Made by a program: the position numbers and the translations under genes
Part shown: one piece after another, positions 22,084 to 33,768 of the stretch
Layout of the letters: every line of letters starts with the position of its first letter
How positions within the stretch are numbered: position 1 is the first letter of the stretch
The notes under the pieces: model-generated
Seen by the model: only the letters and a program-made list of their open reading frames with translations
Database searches by the model: none
What the model was told of the DNA's origin: nothing
Origin: Sporodiniella umbellata
Lineage: Eukaryota; Mucoromycota; Mucoromycetes; Mucorales; Rhizopodaceae
Assembly: GCA_025677835.1 (NCBI GenBank)
Contig: JAIXMR010000001.1
Location: 1 to 64,000, forward strand
Direction: 5' to 3'
Length of the DNA stretch: 64,000 nt

Positions 22084-23607
22084 GTTTTTGTATATTGGAG
22101 TGAAAGAAGAGAGTTTTGAACAGGGTTTAAATCTCAGTATAAATAGGAAGGGGGGGGGAGCGGGATACGAGTTGGTTCAAGATCGTCCTGTTATAAAAAA
22201 AATTAAGGATTTTATTTTGTTTTTTTTTTTTTGCTTGTGCTTAAAAAGCAATAAGGCTGTCTAACCGCTGACTTTCTTTCCGCACCTTGATGTCATTCCA
22301 ACTTGAGATGGGATGTTTATACAGCCTTTGGTTTACCCTTCAAGCTTATCTTTCTACCCAAAGAAAACTGTTTTTTATTATTAACTTTTCTTTTTATAGT
22401 ATACCCTATAATATTTGTTTTTTTATTTAATAGCTTTAACTGAATATCTCGTAAGTTGTCAAAAAACTTATGTAGTGCTCGTTTTGATAAATCTTTAAAA
22501 AGGTAAAAGATTTTAACATTTCCACCGCCCAGATGAAATACTGAGGTATGAGAGAAATGTTACAAAAAAATAAGAGAACAATTATTCGAAATGTGGTGAT
22601 TAGTTTTTTCATCTTTTTTTATTAATATATATTAAATCTAAAAACAATTTTAATGTTAAAACCTATCTTGTTTTCCAAAAAAAATATAAGATTATATATA
22701 TATAGAATTTTCTAAATAACTCTTAATATATTTTAGTTTTTATCGATTCTCTTTGGCAAAAAGCCTATTTCTTATAGAGCTATATATTGATAAACGTACC
22801 TTATTTATCTCCATACACTTTTTGCTGACATACGCATAGAGTCCTTTAGGTAAGTCAGGAGTCAATTGGGTAAGCAAGCTGCTTGTCTTACATTTGCAGT
22901 AAGCCTTCCCCCTTTTTTTTTTGTCTGTTTACTTCTTGGGATAGATAGAATAAAAAAAATCTTTTGATAGACAGGCCTTTATTTCTCATTTTGGAAAAGT
23001 TAACCTCTAAAGATGATTTCCAGCTGTCTCTTACCCAACATCTATAAAACAATCTTCAGGAATATAAAACAATCGCTCTTACTCTGTATGACAAGGTCAT
23101 AAGTGGTTTCAATACGAGTGTTATCTGGTTAACTAAAAACGGAAAAAGTGCAAAAGTTTTGATCAATCTATTTTCATTCATAATCTAGGTAAGTTTCCCT
23201 CATTTTTAGGGGAACTTTAGTGAAAGGCTTTAATGTGATTCTGTTGAGGGGCATTTGAAATCCACATGTTTTTTTTTTTTTTTTTTTTTTTTTTTTGATT
23301 TATATACATGTCTATCTATCTATATAATGCTATCCACCCTAACACTTTCAAAATCCTACGTAGTGGACATGTATATCAGCTTGTGCTCGGGGTTAGTATC
23401 ACCTAAAAAAAAAAAAAAGGCAAGATAAAGGTTCTTTCCAAAGTACTTAAAAAAAAGTGTTTGGAAGTGATTCATACTATGATGCCACAGCCAATACATT
23501 GTGTATGTTTCCCAAGAACGAATGCATCTATAGCGTCGTGTAAAAATAGGGTTTGTAAAGAGATCAAGATATGACCAAAGAACAGAGAAATGCCTTTGTA
23601 TTAAGCC

Positions 23608-23638
<31 letters not shown>

Positions 23639-23788
23639 GGGAAAAGGGACCGCTCTTTTGAATTCCAAGTGCGAAAACAAAGTTGGAGGTTGAAACTAGT
23701 TATTTGCTGGCTTTTTTTTTTTTTTTTTTTTTTTTACTGTTTTTTTTTTTTTCTTTCTTTCTTCTTTCAAACGGCTATACTGGCTTGC
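22084..23788. other. Intergenic region
   Basis: AT-rich, with poly(T)/poly(A) runs (22218-22233, 23269-23296, 23608-23635). The last 130 nt is very T-rich and directly precedes the next start codon. No gene recognised in the rest. Confidence 0.45.
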
Positions 23789-25501
23789 ATGGTAGACGAA
23801 AAACCCAACTCTTACCTGGATTCATCCTCTTCCAGTTATTCAGCAAGTTCCGATACAGACGCCCTAGGCTCGAGAGCTATTTTTGGACAAAAGAGTGTGA
23901 AACACAGGATTTTGATGGCTCGGTCGATAGACCTTCCAGGCAAACCTTTAGAGGACAAAGATGTATTTCAAATCATGGACCATTTGAGGTTCACTTTTAA
24001 AACGATGTGTTACTATACTTCTACATCCAGGCCATCTCAAGAAACCGAGCTAAACAAATTTTCTAAAGGGCTAGGCTTGATAGAATCGTCGGGAGCCTAT
24101 ATCGGCTCAGGGAACCCTAAAGATTTTACAAAACTGATTAATGACTTGAAAAAAAAAATTGAGCGAGGCAGGTCTGAGCTGCAGATGTATGATAGAAATC
24201 TAGAGGCTTGTCGAAACTATATAGTGGGAGAACTCAAGGTGCTCAGAAAGGCACACCCAGACGCTTTAGAGAGATACGTACTGGAGCAAGAATGGCCAAC
24301 TGTGAGCGATTGTGATATTCTGGAAGTGCCCAAGAGGCTGGTAGACTTTATTAGTCTGCAGAGCGTAGTGCCAAAGACGGCGGAACACCCTAAGCGTAGT
24401 GAACGAGCGCCCAAGTTGACCTCAAGTCGTCACCCAAGCGAACCTACAGAATTACCGACCAAGAGCCTTAAACCCAGAAGAAAAGAGACGCGGATACCAT
24501 CATCCGATCATGTCCACCAAGAAACGGCTGAGCCCAGCCCAGGGGTGAGTAAAAAACAAGCCCTCCCGAGCGAGAGGGAGACAACCTTACGTTCTTGTCA
24601 GGCGCCTGAAAACGCGTTCGATGCCCAACCGTACCTACTCAAGCCTAGCGATGTACCCTCCGACTCAATCAAGGACACGGACATGAACGTACCTTCCCCT
24701 TCACCCAATACCCGCCACGGTTCTGACAGAACGCTTCGACAGTATACCACGCTCGATAAACACCGTTCGAGGCAATGTGTGATTCGAAGCTATTTCAAAA
24801 TCCAACCCAAACACACAGAACAAGCCTATCGGGCAAAAGACTGTTCTCAGCCTGAACCGGTCCAGACCACGAAAGATCAAGAATTACTACAAAAGAAGCG
24901 AGAGGAGCCGGGGCGTATTTTTCATTTCGCGTTGGATTCAGAGATAAGTCAGGATCCTTCTGAGCTGGGGTTGATGCTCTGTGGTTCATCCGATCCGGTG
25001 AGTGATGGTAAGGAAGTGAGGGATGTGACTCTAGTATACCCTCAAGGGGCTTCGACCCTCTTGATGTTCAAAGACGCTGTGGTGGATTACAAGAACAAGA
25101 CCAAGATCTGTATTCAGGGAGACCCGAATGACCGCAGCCTACAGCAGTACTCTCTGAATGTTGGTATACCCCGGGCGCGTTTCGAATGGATCAGAAGAAA
25201 CCTGGATCAACATAACCTTCCTATCCTCTATTCCGGATTCTATGAGGAACAAGGGTACTATTGGTTCCGCTCCGAGGTGGGTGAGACTGGCGTCTGTAAG
25301 AGTGTCTACCGTGGTACCCTTTCCAATCTAACCGCACACAACCATACCTGTGCACCCATCAAAAGACCTAAACATAACATCTTTGCTCTCGTTACCGTCT
25401 TGGCCAAACTTAGCAGGAGAATCGTGGATGGTCCCTTTACGCTTTCGTTTGAATTATCAGAAATCCAGAAACAAGGCTATGCATCAGACTTCTTGGGATA
25501 A
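23789..25501 (+). CDS. Unrecognised 570-residue protein
   Basis: Single exon. The start MVDEKPNSYLDSSSSS was chosen because further upstream the same frame is only a T-run (poly-Phe) stretch; 570 residues. N-terminal part (about 1-40) Ser-rich; about 45-200 predicted helical with many charged residues (RGRSELQMYDRNLEACRNY). About 205-390 is a Pro/Ser/Lys-rich, probably disordered linker. The C-terminal part, about 390-570, is globular-looking (DVTLVYPQGASTLLMFKD, RFEWIRRNLDQHNLPILYSG, YYWFRSE, NLTAHNHTC). The His/Cys group near the end could be metal-binding but fits no finger type I know. No signal peptide or membrane helix. I do not recognise the family; codon use in the second half is more GC-rich than in the first, as in real genes here. 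Confidence 0.75.
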   Translation: MVDEKPNSYLDSSSSSYSASSDTDALGSRAIFGQKSVKHRILMARSIDLPGKPLEDKDVFQIMDHLRFTFKTMCYYTSTSRPSQETELNKFSKGLGLIESSGAYIGSGNPKDFTKLINDLKKKIERGRSELQMYDRNLEACRNYIVGELKVLRKAHPDALERYVLEQEWPTVSDCDILEVPKRLVDFISLQSVVPKTAEHPKRSERAPKLTSSRHPSEPTELPTKSLKPRRKETRIPSSDHVHQETAEPSPGVSKKQALPSERETTLRSCQAPENAFDAQPYLLKPSDVPSDSIKDTDMNVPSPSPNTRHGSDRTLRQYTTLDKHRSRQCVIRSYFKIQPKHTEQAYRAKDCSQPEPVQTTKDQELLQKKREEPGRIFHFALDSEISQDPSELGLMLCGSSDPVSDGKEVRDVTLVYPQGASTLLMFKDAVVDYKNKTKICIQGDPNDRSLQQYSLNVGIPRARFEWIRRNLDQHNLPILYSGFYEEQGYYWFRSEVGETGVCKSVYRGTLSNLTAHNHTCAPIKRPKHNIFALVTVLAKLSRRIVDGPFTLSFELSEIQKQGYASDFLG

Positions 25502-26543
25502 ACTCGTTTTCTTTTTTTCTTTTCTTTTGATATAAAATCGGTATTCTCCCTTAGATCGTATGGATAGGCTTTGTTCTTTTCATAACCTTGTGAAAAGAAC
25601 AAAGCCAAACCATTGTGCATAAGAAAAAAAAAAAAAAATTAGGAAATTCAGGCTGAAAGTGAGTTTGCCTGATCGGACGCTTGCCATTCTCCACCCTTTT
25701 TTTTTTTTTTTTTTGTGGGGAGTCTGCTTTTGGAGTGGTGATCGGCGCTTGAAAAGAGATGGGCCAATTCCACGAAAAAGAAATAGACAACGCCAAAGAG
25801 GGGTTTGGTTGAAAATAACAATCATCATCATAATCTAGTGAATGAAAGTTCTCAAAAACAGGTGTATGTGTGTGTGTATGTGTGTGTTTTGGGAAATGTG
25901 TTGTTGATCGCTGTTACAACATGTTTCCGTACTCAGTTCGTAATGAATAGAGAGGCCATTGAATCCTGTTTACGGAAGAAAACCATGCTCTAAAGTTCTC
26001 TCGGCTAAAGACAAGATTAGGCTTTGTTCATTTATTTTTCAATCCATGCTACCCCCTTGTGTAGATCTATCTCTGGACAGCATCGAGATAGATAGAACGG
26101 TAGTAGAAGCCCCCAAAAGGTTATCTCGAAAAAGTGGGACAAGGTGGAAACAAGCATACAACACATCACACTAGAGATTTGAAAAGACGAAAGAAGCAAG
26201 AGCCAATCAAATGACAAGGTGAAAGATAGATGAAAGATGGAGAAGAGATGGATGATGTTCGCCGGTTGGGTAGTATGCGGATGGATACTATTGGAAGTAA
26301 TCGAATGAGTGTCTTTTGAATATCTATGTTTGCCAACTGTAATCACCTAGAGTATTTACGGTGAAAGCCAATAGTACGAATGATTGCGTGCTTTTATGTA
26401 TGAGCACTTTTGCTCAATACTTTCTCTGTACTGTCTTTTGGAAAACAACTGTTGAAGAAATAAAAACTGCTCTTGGTGGTGATTACAAGAAAAAAAATAT
26501 TTATATCTAATTTCCAACGGACTGAAAGCCAGTGAAATTCTCA

Positions 26544-26577
<34 letters not shown>

Positions 26578-26685
26578 ACACGGTGGATTGACACGGTGAA
26601 AGAATCTTGCCCCTTTTAGGGCACCTACTATTTTTCACTTTTTTATGTGTGATGATTTAAAAACAAAGCGTTTCTATACTTGTTT

Positions 26686-26724
<39 letters not shown>

Positions 26725-26750
26725 TTTTCTATTTTACTTTTACTTTATCA
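25502..26750. other. Intergenic region upstream of SHMT
   Basis: No gene recognised. Holds the hairpin at 25567-25606, several poly(T) runs (25699-25714, 26548-26576, 26690-26715), a TG-rich run (25865-25890) and a short direct repeat of GACACGGTG (26577-26600). The last 100 nt is the T-rich promoter/leader of the serine hydroxymethyltransferase gene. Confidence 0.45.
25567..25606. repeat. Perfect 16-bp hairpin
   Basis: GGCTTTGTTCTTTTCA, an 8-base loop and TGAAAAGAACAAAGCC, with no mismatch. It starts 65 nt after the stop codon of the 570-residue gene, so it probably lies in its 3' untranslated region. Confidence 0.9.
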
Positions 26751-26898
26751 ATGCTTCGCTCCACCCTTTATAAACGAGTGACTGATTTGAGTCGTCCTAT
26801 CCAGTCTTTCAAGGTGAGTGAAGAGGATAGAGCGAAATACTGATACTGTTTATTTAGCGCCATTATGTATTCCCTGCCGGCCAACGAGAGGTAAACAA

Positions 26899-26929
<31 letters not shown>

Positions 26930-28716
26930 GATGTAGTACTGAAAAGATATGTATGTGTGTATTAGCTTTTGAATGAAAGATTGGAAACAACCGATCCAGA
27001 AATGTTTGATATCATCGAGAAAGAAAAAAAGCGACAAAAGGAAAGTATTGTGCTTATCCCCTCTGAGGTAGATTTCTTTTTTTTTTTTTTAAAAGAAAGA
27101 ATAAAGGATTGACCAAGTTCATGGGATAGAACTTTACCTCGAGATCTGTTATGGATGCTCTTGGAAGTATTATGCAAAACAAATATTCAGAAGGTTACCC
27201 AGGCGCAAGGTAAGCATGTTTGGAAGGGGGGGGGGTCCTTGCTGTATTTTAAAGTTTGAACGTGTATTTCTAGGTATTATGGCGGTAATGAATTTATTGA
27301 CATGTCAGAGAATTTATGTCGTAAGCGAGCGCTGGAAGCTTTTGATTTAAGTGAAGACCAATGGGGGGTCAATGTCCAGGCTTTGTCAGGTGCACCAGCC
27401 AATCTTTATGTTTATGGTGCTCTTCTTAAACCTCATGATCGTATTATGGGTCTTGATCTTCCTCATGGTGGACAGTAAGCCTCTATTTGAAAAAAAAAAA
27501 AAAAAAAGAAACATCTTGCTTATTCTTATATGATCTAGTTTATCGCATGGTTACCAGATTCCCAACAAAAAGATTTCACAAGTGTCGGCCTACTTTGAAA
27601 CACTTCCTTACCGACTGGACGAATCTACCGGCCGGATTGATTATGACGCATTAGAAAAGAACGCCATGTTGTATCGACCCAAGATCATTGTTGCGGGTGC
27701 CAGTGCGTATGCCCGTAATATTGATTATGCCAGGATGAGAAAGGTAGATAGATAGAAAAGATAACAACAAGGAGACTGAAAAGTATGGTTTAGATTGCCG
27801 ATCAATGCGGTGCTTATCTTATGGCAGATATTGCCCATACTTCAGGTAAAGAGAATCAACAAGACATACTATGTTTGGTTTGACACCACCTCTCCTTTAG
27901 GTCTGATGGCTGCTGGCGTATTACCTGGACCATTTCATGATGCCGATATTGTGACGACAACGACCCATAAATCACTCCGCGGACCGCGTGGTGCGATGAT
28001 CTTCTTTCGAAAGGGTGTACGTAATGTGGATAAGAAGGGAAAAGGTATACTTTTTTTTAGGAAAAAAAAAAAAAGAAAAGAAAGTAAACGATAAGGTAGA
28101 AATCAAATATGATCTTGAGAATCCTATCAACCAAAGCGTGTTCCCAGGTCATCAAGGTGGACCTCATAACCATACGATCAGTGCTCTGTCTGTGGCTTTA
28201 AAACAAGTCAAGTCTCCGTTGTTTGGGGAATACCAAAACCAGGTCCTGAAGAACAACGCGGCTTTTGCCGAACGTTTCTTACAATTAAAGTATGAGCTTG
28301 TATCGGGTGGATCAGATAATCACCTGCTTTTGGTCGATTTACGATCCAAGGGTATTGATGGTGCGCGTGTGGAGCGTATTTTGGAGTTAGCCAACATTGC
28401 AGCCAACAAGAACACGGTGCCAGGCGACAAGAGTGCGTTGATTCCAGGGGGACTCCGTGTGGGTACCCCGGCCATGACCAGTCGTGGTTTGAAGGAAGAT
28501 GACTTTGTCAAGGTAGCAGACTTTATCGATCGTGCTGTCAAAATCACGTTGGAAGAAAAGGAAAAGGTCGGCGGTAAGAAACTGGCTGACTTTAAGCAAC
28601 ACGTTGGTGAAGGTCAGATCGAATCTGTACAAACCCTGAAGGCCCATGTGTCTCAGTTTGCCACTGCCTTTCCTACCGTTGGCTTTTACGAAACCGAGAT
28701 GAAATATCAAAACTAA
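26751..28716 (+). CDS. Serine hydroxymethyltransferase (likely mitochondrial)
   Basis: PLP enzyme that interconverts serine plus tetrahydrofolate with glycine plus methylene-tetrahydrofolate. Eight exons: 26751-26813, 26966-27067, 27130-27209, 27274-27474, 27539-27743, 27794-27845, 27901-28044, 28100-28716; 487 residues. The N-terminus [20 protein letters not shown] is basic, hydroxylated and lacks acidic residues apart from one Asp, as in a mitochondrial presequence. Landmarks: [40 protein letters not shown] and [14 protein letters not shown], whose Lys (about residue 258) forms the PLP Schiff base, and [14 protein letters not shown]. Introns are 50-152 nt and several carry T or A runs. Acceptor 28099 was chosen because it alone keeps frame into [17 protein letters not shown]. 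Either Shm1 (mitochondrial) or Shm2 (cytosolic) by orthology. Confidence 0.95.
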
Positions 28717-29078
28717 AATAGAACCCACCTAAGGGGAGTGTAGAATAAAAAAACTGTTTCTGTTTATAGATAGCTATCGATAGCCTTGTCTATCAAGAGA
28801 GAAGAAAAGAAAGTGTGTGTTTATTAAGAGCCGGTCGGTTTTCTTCCTTTTTCTTTTCTTTTTCTTGTTTTCTTAGTTTTGTCCAAACTATCAAACACGG
28901 TTAGAATCCCTGCTTTTAGATTGAGAAATGCTTATTTACTTAATCCGCACGCGTTACACAAGGTACGTGGGCCTAGTTTAGAAAAAGAGGTCAATGGGAA
29001 GAAGGGGAGAGGTCTCAGGTTTACCTAATGGACCTTTTCGCCACTCGGGTGTTTCAGAGCTGATAAAGAAAGGTGAGA

Positions 29079-29111
<33 letters not shown>

Positions 29112-29797
29112 GGACGTGCGCTTAGATTACCTTTGACAGGATTGACATTTCATTGGAAGTAAAACACGATGCGTGAGTTTCTAAAGAGCTGTTAGCCAAA
29201 AAGGGGGGAGAACAAAGAATTCTAGTTACGTTTTTTTTTAGCACTTTTGGTGTATGAAGTTGATGGATGCCAGGTAAACGAAGTGGCTGTACCTTCAACG
29301 GTTCCAGTCGAAAAGACTAACCAACAAAGAGGGTTATCGAAGGCCTGGCCGTTTTTTTTTTTTTTTTTTTTTTTTATGTATACGCTTTGATGGGCTGAGT
29401 TAAACTTGGGTCGATGCAATGGGTTGGATTGATCAACAAACATAGTGTGAAGAAGAAGAAAAAAAGGTTGTTTTTTTTTTTTTTTTATTGTTATTCTTAT
29501 TTTATTATTCATTTTCTTCTCCTTGGTATTGTATAAATCTGGTAAAAGGCCGTTCTGACGTTTGCCAGAAACTCACGCGTTAGAATCACATGGAATACAC
29601 ACCTTGATTTCCCCTTAATAAAGAGCCAGATTCTGTCCTACGCTGGCCATTTTTTTTTTTTTATTTAAAAGATAAGCAGAGAAAGAACCCTGACTACTTT
29701 AGGTAAAAGACCGGCCTTCTCTATCTGTTTTTGGATGTTGAAGTCTCCGCCAGGGTATAAAGAAACAAATAAATACTTGATTTTTAATCAATATCTA

Positions 29798-29830
<33 letters not shown>

Positions 29831-29842
29831 AGACAAGTCTCC
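28717..29842. other. Convergent 3' intergenic region
   Basis: Between the convergent SHMT and CRAL-TRIO genes. Poly(T)/poly(A) runs at 29082-29111, 29353-29375, 29470-29486 and 29799-29829. No gene recognised. Confidence 0.45.
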
Positions 29843-31255
29843 CTACGCGTGTTTTCTAATGGAGTCGTTTTCTCCAAGGTTGGGTGATAGCCAAGAGAAG
29901 CAAGTGTTGAGCGAGATGTTGAATGCTGCGTCGAAAGAAGATGCAGAAGAAAAGCCAATAGTAAGTACCTTTGAGAGTACAGAGACGCTTGAGTGTCCTT
30001 TGGACAATCCCCAGCCAAGGTTTCTTTTCCGGGCGGGGTGAGACTTTCTCGATGCGAGTGAGTGGGGGGACTTTGATGGTTTGCATCGAGAGTATCCGGG
30101 TTAGGTTGGCATGACTACCGATGGGAGTGAGTGGGCCAAGGGGTGTGCTATAGAAGGAAGGTGTTCTGGAAAGCGTGGCGCGTGCATCGAAATAGATGGA
30201 CGCATTTGAACTGCGTCGGCTGGCCAACCGAAGCAGGTCGTCGTCATCCTCTGGCGGTTGTGGTAGACGGTAATAACGATCGTTCTCTAGACTGTATTGG
30301 AATCCATCCTGTCCACCAAACGCTATAGGCATGAATAGGTTTAGAAAAAAAAAAAAAAAAAAAAATAATAAGAGGGGCTATTTTACTTTCTAATAGATCT
30401 TCGGGTGGAATGAGTTGCTTTAGATCTTTTAGTTTTGGAAAGTTTACTTTTGACTTTGCTTCTTCGGACAACACCAGCTTACACATCTGCCAGAGTCCTT
30501 GGTAGATCCAGCTGAAATGAATCAAGTGCACGGTGCCTATCATGTTGGGATAACGTCGGAGTAGGGCGATGAGAGATTTGAGTAGATTTCTATCCTGAAC
30601 CAAGGTTGAGTGTTCACCAAAAAAAAAAAAAGTACGAGGGTTCACTTACCACGGGTAAAGAGGAAGCCTCTTTAAAATCTACAAGCAAGACGGTCTCCAA
30701 AAGAAGAGGTTCTTTTTCTTGTTTTTCGATACGCTCCTTGGACATGTTCCAGATCAGTTTTCGGGCAGTCTCGAGCACGTAGAGAAACAGGGGTGTGAGA
30801 TGTTCGGTGGCATCGAGGGAGCTATCCAATTGGAAATGGCAGAGGTGGATCACCAGCAACGGACGCTGTGTTTTATCTGTTTTGTGAAAGTAAACCAACG
30901 GCTCCTGTAGGAACTCGTAGAGCGGATGCGGGTTGACATGATCCACATCATGCCTTATTCTCCACTTGAGCGTATCGACAAGTAGCGAGAGTGTGGTGGC
31001 CAGATTGAACTTATTTTTCCGTAGGTAGCGAAACAGGTTGGCTGTTTATAGAAAAACAAACATCAGTCAATAAGCCCAGCTTCTAGCATTACCTTTGTCC
31101 TGTACGTAGTCTCTCAGCTCTTGCTGCTCTTTCTCACTCAGGTTGTACTCTTCTGCCAGCTGTACTATTTCCTGCCCGAGTGTGTTTTGGATGTTCTCTA
31201 CTGCCGCTTGATGCTCTCTAAACAGTCGATTGTTCTCGCTATGCCTTTTTTCCAT
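29843..31255 (-). CDS. CRAL-TRIO (Sec14-like) lipid-transfer domain protein
   Basis: Predicted phosphatidylinositol/lipid-binding protein. Exons in transcription order: 31093-31255, 30650-31041, 30387-30594, then 30322 downwards. The N-terminal helical region (MEKRHSENNRLFREHQ...) leads to a CRAL-TRIO-N helix (NLFRYLRKNKFNLATTLSLL, then LKWR). The lipid-binding lobe follows, with LVYFHKTDKTQRPLLVIHL, VLLVDFKEAS and NMIGTVHLIHFSWIYQGLWQM; the last matches the YPNxxxxxxxINxPWxF helix of Sec14. The C-terminal 130 residues are Ser/Arg/Pro-rich and probably disordered. The end is uncertain: with a 43 nt intron (29926-29968, GTACTT...CGACGCAG) the protein stops at 29843; without it, it reads a hydrophobic tail to 29856. 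Introns of 43 nt occur elsewhere in the window, so I prefer the first model. Confidence 0.8.
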
Positions 31256-31618
31256 TGAATAGATAATAAATAATCAAAAGAAAAAACCAGATAAATAAAA
31301 TTATAAAAAAACTTGAAAAGAAAACAAAAAAATTTCACGTGGAAATGACATTCTTTTTTATTGTCCATCCTTCTCTCTTATTTTTTTTTTTTTTTGGGAA
31401 AATCCCCAAGAGTTGTAGTATAAAGGTTGTACATGACTATTCTTCCTTTATTTTATCAGATGTTTAAAGAAGCCTTAAAAAAGAAGTGTGGATGAGAGAA
31501 AACCCATGATTGGGCTTTCCAGCCCCTGACAAGATTTTAAAGTCTCGTTCATCTTAACGTTTCTCGTTTTCTTTTTTCTACCATTTTTTTTTTTTTTTTT
31601 TTTTTATATATATAGAAA
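31256..31618. other. Divergent promoter region, CRAL-TRIO / sugar porter
   Basis: 363 nt between two divergent genes, with T runs at 31380-31395 and 31583-31606. No other gene seen. Confidence 0.5.
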
Positions 31619-33000
31619 ATGCAGAATGAAAGCAGCCCGCTGTTAAGAACAGGAACACAGGCTTATCGGTATGCGATGATTGCGGGTATAGGCGGATTGA
31701 TTAGTGGCTACGACACCGGTTCGATTGCGAGTATTATTGCTCTACCGATATTTAGGGAACAGTTTTTTAGGAAAGAGTCTATAGCGTTTTATGAGAGTCT
31801 TTTGTTGGCTTCTTTTCTGGTGACATCGATGCTGGGAGCATTTAGCTCAGGCTATGTGTGTGGTAAAGTCAAAGGGGGGGGGGAAAGAAAAGAAAACTGA
31901 AATAAAGAGGGATAGATGTCTTGGGTAGAAACCGAGCTATGCTGTGTTCCAATATGTTGGTGACTGCGGGCATTGGTTTCGAACTGTTAGGTCTTCATAC
32001 GTCAGTGTTATGGGTTGGTCGGCTGTTGGCAGGGCTTGGGACTGGGCTGATGACCAATGCCATTCCGCTGTACCAAGCAGAGATAGCACCTGCAGCGCTT
32101 CGAGAAAAGATGGTGAGTATGTATTCACTATTGACGTATTCGGGGCAGCTGATGGGTTACTTTGTGACGTTTGGTACGAGCTATTGGGTGAACGATTGGG
32201 GCTGGCGAGGACCGTGGCTGTTGCAGCTTGGGCTCTGTGGACTTTGGTATGTGCTCTTGCCCCTGCTACCCCCTTCGCCTCGTTGGGTGGAGATGCAGGG
32301 TGTCTCTAGGCTACAACCAAAACCCCAACCGATCCACTACCGTTCGCTCTTTCAAGGTACCGACCGTCAGCGGACTCTCTGGGCTTTCTTTATCGCCCTC
32401 GCCACCTGTTTGATGGGTCATGTCGTCATCCTCTACTACGCCCCTCACATCTTTCGCAACGCCGGTCTGGACAACGTGTCGATCTCGCTGGCCCTGACGG
32501 GTGGCGTTGGCGCCCTTTCCCTGCTTGCCAATACCCTCAGCCTACGTTATTGGGTGTGGGGTCGACGTGCGCTCTTCTCCATCGGCGCACTACTGGCCTC
32601 GGTCTTGATGGCTACCGTCGGGCTGCTGTTCTACCTGTTTGCAACGATCCAGGACGGCGTGATGTTATTACCTCACTTCTGGGCCCGTGTGGCAATCACG
32701 GTCTGTATCTACCTCTTCTCTATCGTCTTTGCCGGCACTTGGGCTATCGGCACTTACCTCTACACGGCTGAGATCTTTTCTAACCATCAACGAGCCAAAG
32801 GGCTCTCGCTTACCTACGCTATCAGCTGGGCTGGAAGCATCCTCATCACCTTTGCCACACCCTATCTCCTAGACTACTCGGTCTCTGCCGTCTACTTTTT
32901 CTTTGCTGCCTGTTCGTTCGGCACCTTTCTAGTCGTACTCGGTTTCCTACCAGAAACCCAAGGAAAAAGCTTGGAAGAAATCGATCTTTTGTTTTATTAA
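31619..33000 (+). CDS. MFS sugar-porter-family transporter
   Basis: Major facilitator superfamily membrane carrier, sugar porter type. Two exons, 31619-31862 and 31916-33000 (G|AT junction, GT...TAG, 53 nt intron with a G run), 442 residues. Family marks: GGLISGYDTGSI in helix 1, DVLGRNRAM in loop 2-3 (D-x-x-GR-R), RLLAGLGTGLM in helix 4, PPSPRW after helix 6 (family consensus PESPRW) and PETQGKSLEEI at the end. About twelve hydrophobic helices. The central loop after PPSPRW is short and lacks the long helical part seen in hexose carriers, which makes the protein about 60-100 residues shorter than usual. Substrate cannot be told. Shares a promoter region with the CRAL-TRIO gene. The second exon is noticeably GC-richer than flanking genes. 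Confidence 0.9.
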
Positions 33001-33221
33001 AGTCTCGCTGTGAGTGGCTGTTTCTTACCGTCGTTGGGTAGAATTGACATCGCATGTACAACCAGTCAAAATAGAATGATTCGCTCAACCAAAAAAAGTG
33101 TTTGGGGTCTTCTTTGCACTTGCAGGCTTACCCCCAAAAAAAGGCGTACACACCATGAAATGGGGATAAAAATTAAAAAAAAAAAAAAAAAAAAGAATAA
33201 AAAACTATCTTTCCTTCCAGA

Positions 33222-33662
33222 ATGTATTCAAGTGAAATTCATTTTCCACTCTTTCATCTATCGGATTATCCCTTGTCTTCTGTCTGGTCCACCTTCACCC
33301 GATGCAAATCGGATATGCGTGACGGGTTTAGACTGGAAAATCTATCGTGGCGACTTTGGTATCGACAGTGCGTACTACAAAAACCCAACCGCGTCCATCT
33401 CAACCTGGCCGTACCCCAGCCCACCCTCAGACGATCCTGCTCGATGCCTAAGCTGACTGTTCATTCGCCACCCAAACGAGCCCGAAAGTTCTTTATTGAA
33501 GAAATTCCGGTCAAGAAACCCAATCTGCGTCGAATCACTACTTCACCCCAACCTCTTTCTGAACGGATGCCTAAACCAGCCGCGGATACCAAAGCCTCGG
33601 GTCTACGTCGTTGTCAGTCTCGTTATACTCGGCTCGACCAATTGTTTCTTAACGCTCATTAA
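33222..33662 (+). CDS. Small protein with AreA/GATA-like N-terminal (DUF1752) motif
   Basis: 146 residues, single exon. Residues 18-47 read LSSVWSTFTRCKSDMRDGFR followed by LENLSWRLW; this is the fungal DUF1752 motif (xxxLWxxFxxxKxxMxDGxRLENLSWRLW) named from the N-terminus of nitrogen regulator AreA. It is not the zinc finger and is found in many fungal regulatory proteins, where it is thought to be a protein-interaction motif. The rest is basic and Pro/Ser-rich (PPKRARKFFIEEIP, RCQSRYTRLDQ), probably disordered, possibly nuclear. The ATG follows a poly(A) run and TTCCTTCCAG, which could be a splice acceptor, so an upstream exon is possible. The CT/CTCT run at 33690-33710 lies downstream. 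Confidence 0.75.
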   Translation: MYSSEIHFPLFHLSDYPLSSVWSTFTRCKSDMRDGFRLENLSWRLWYRQCVLQKPNRVHLNLAVPQPTLRRSCSMPKLTVHSPPKRARKFFIEEIPVKKPNLRRITTSPQPLSERMPKPAADTKASGLRRCQSRYTRLDQLFLNAH

Positions 33663-33768
33663 CCCATGCATCTATACACACACACATACTCTCTCTCTCT
33701 CTCTCTCTCGTCTATGATTCCCTATTTATTACATATACATACATCCTTTTGAATAAACATAACTTTTG

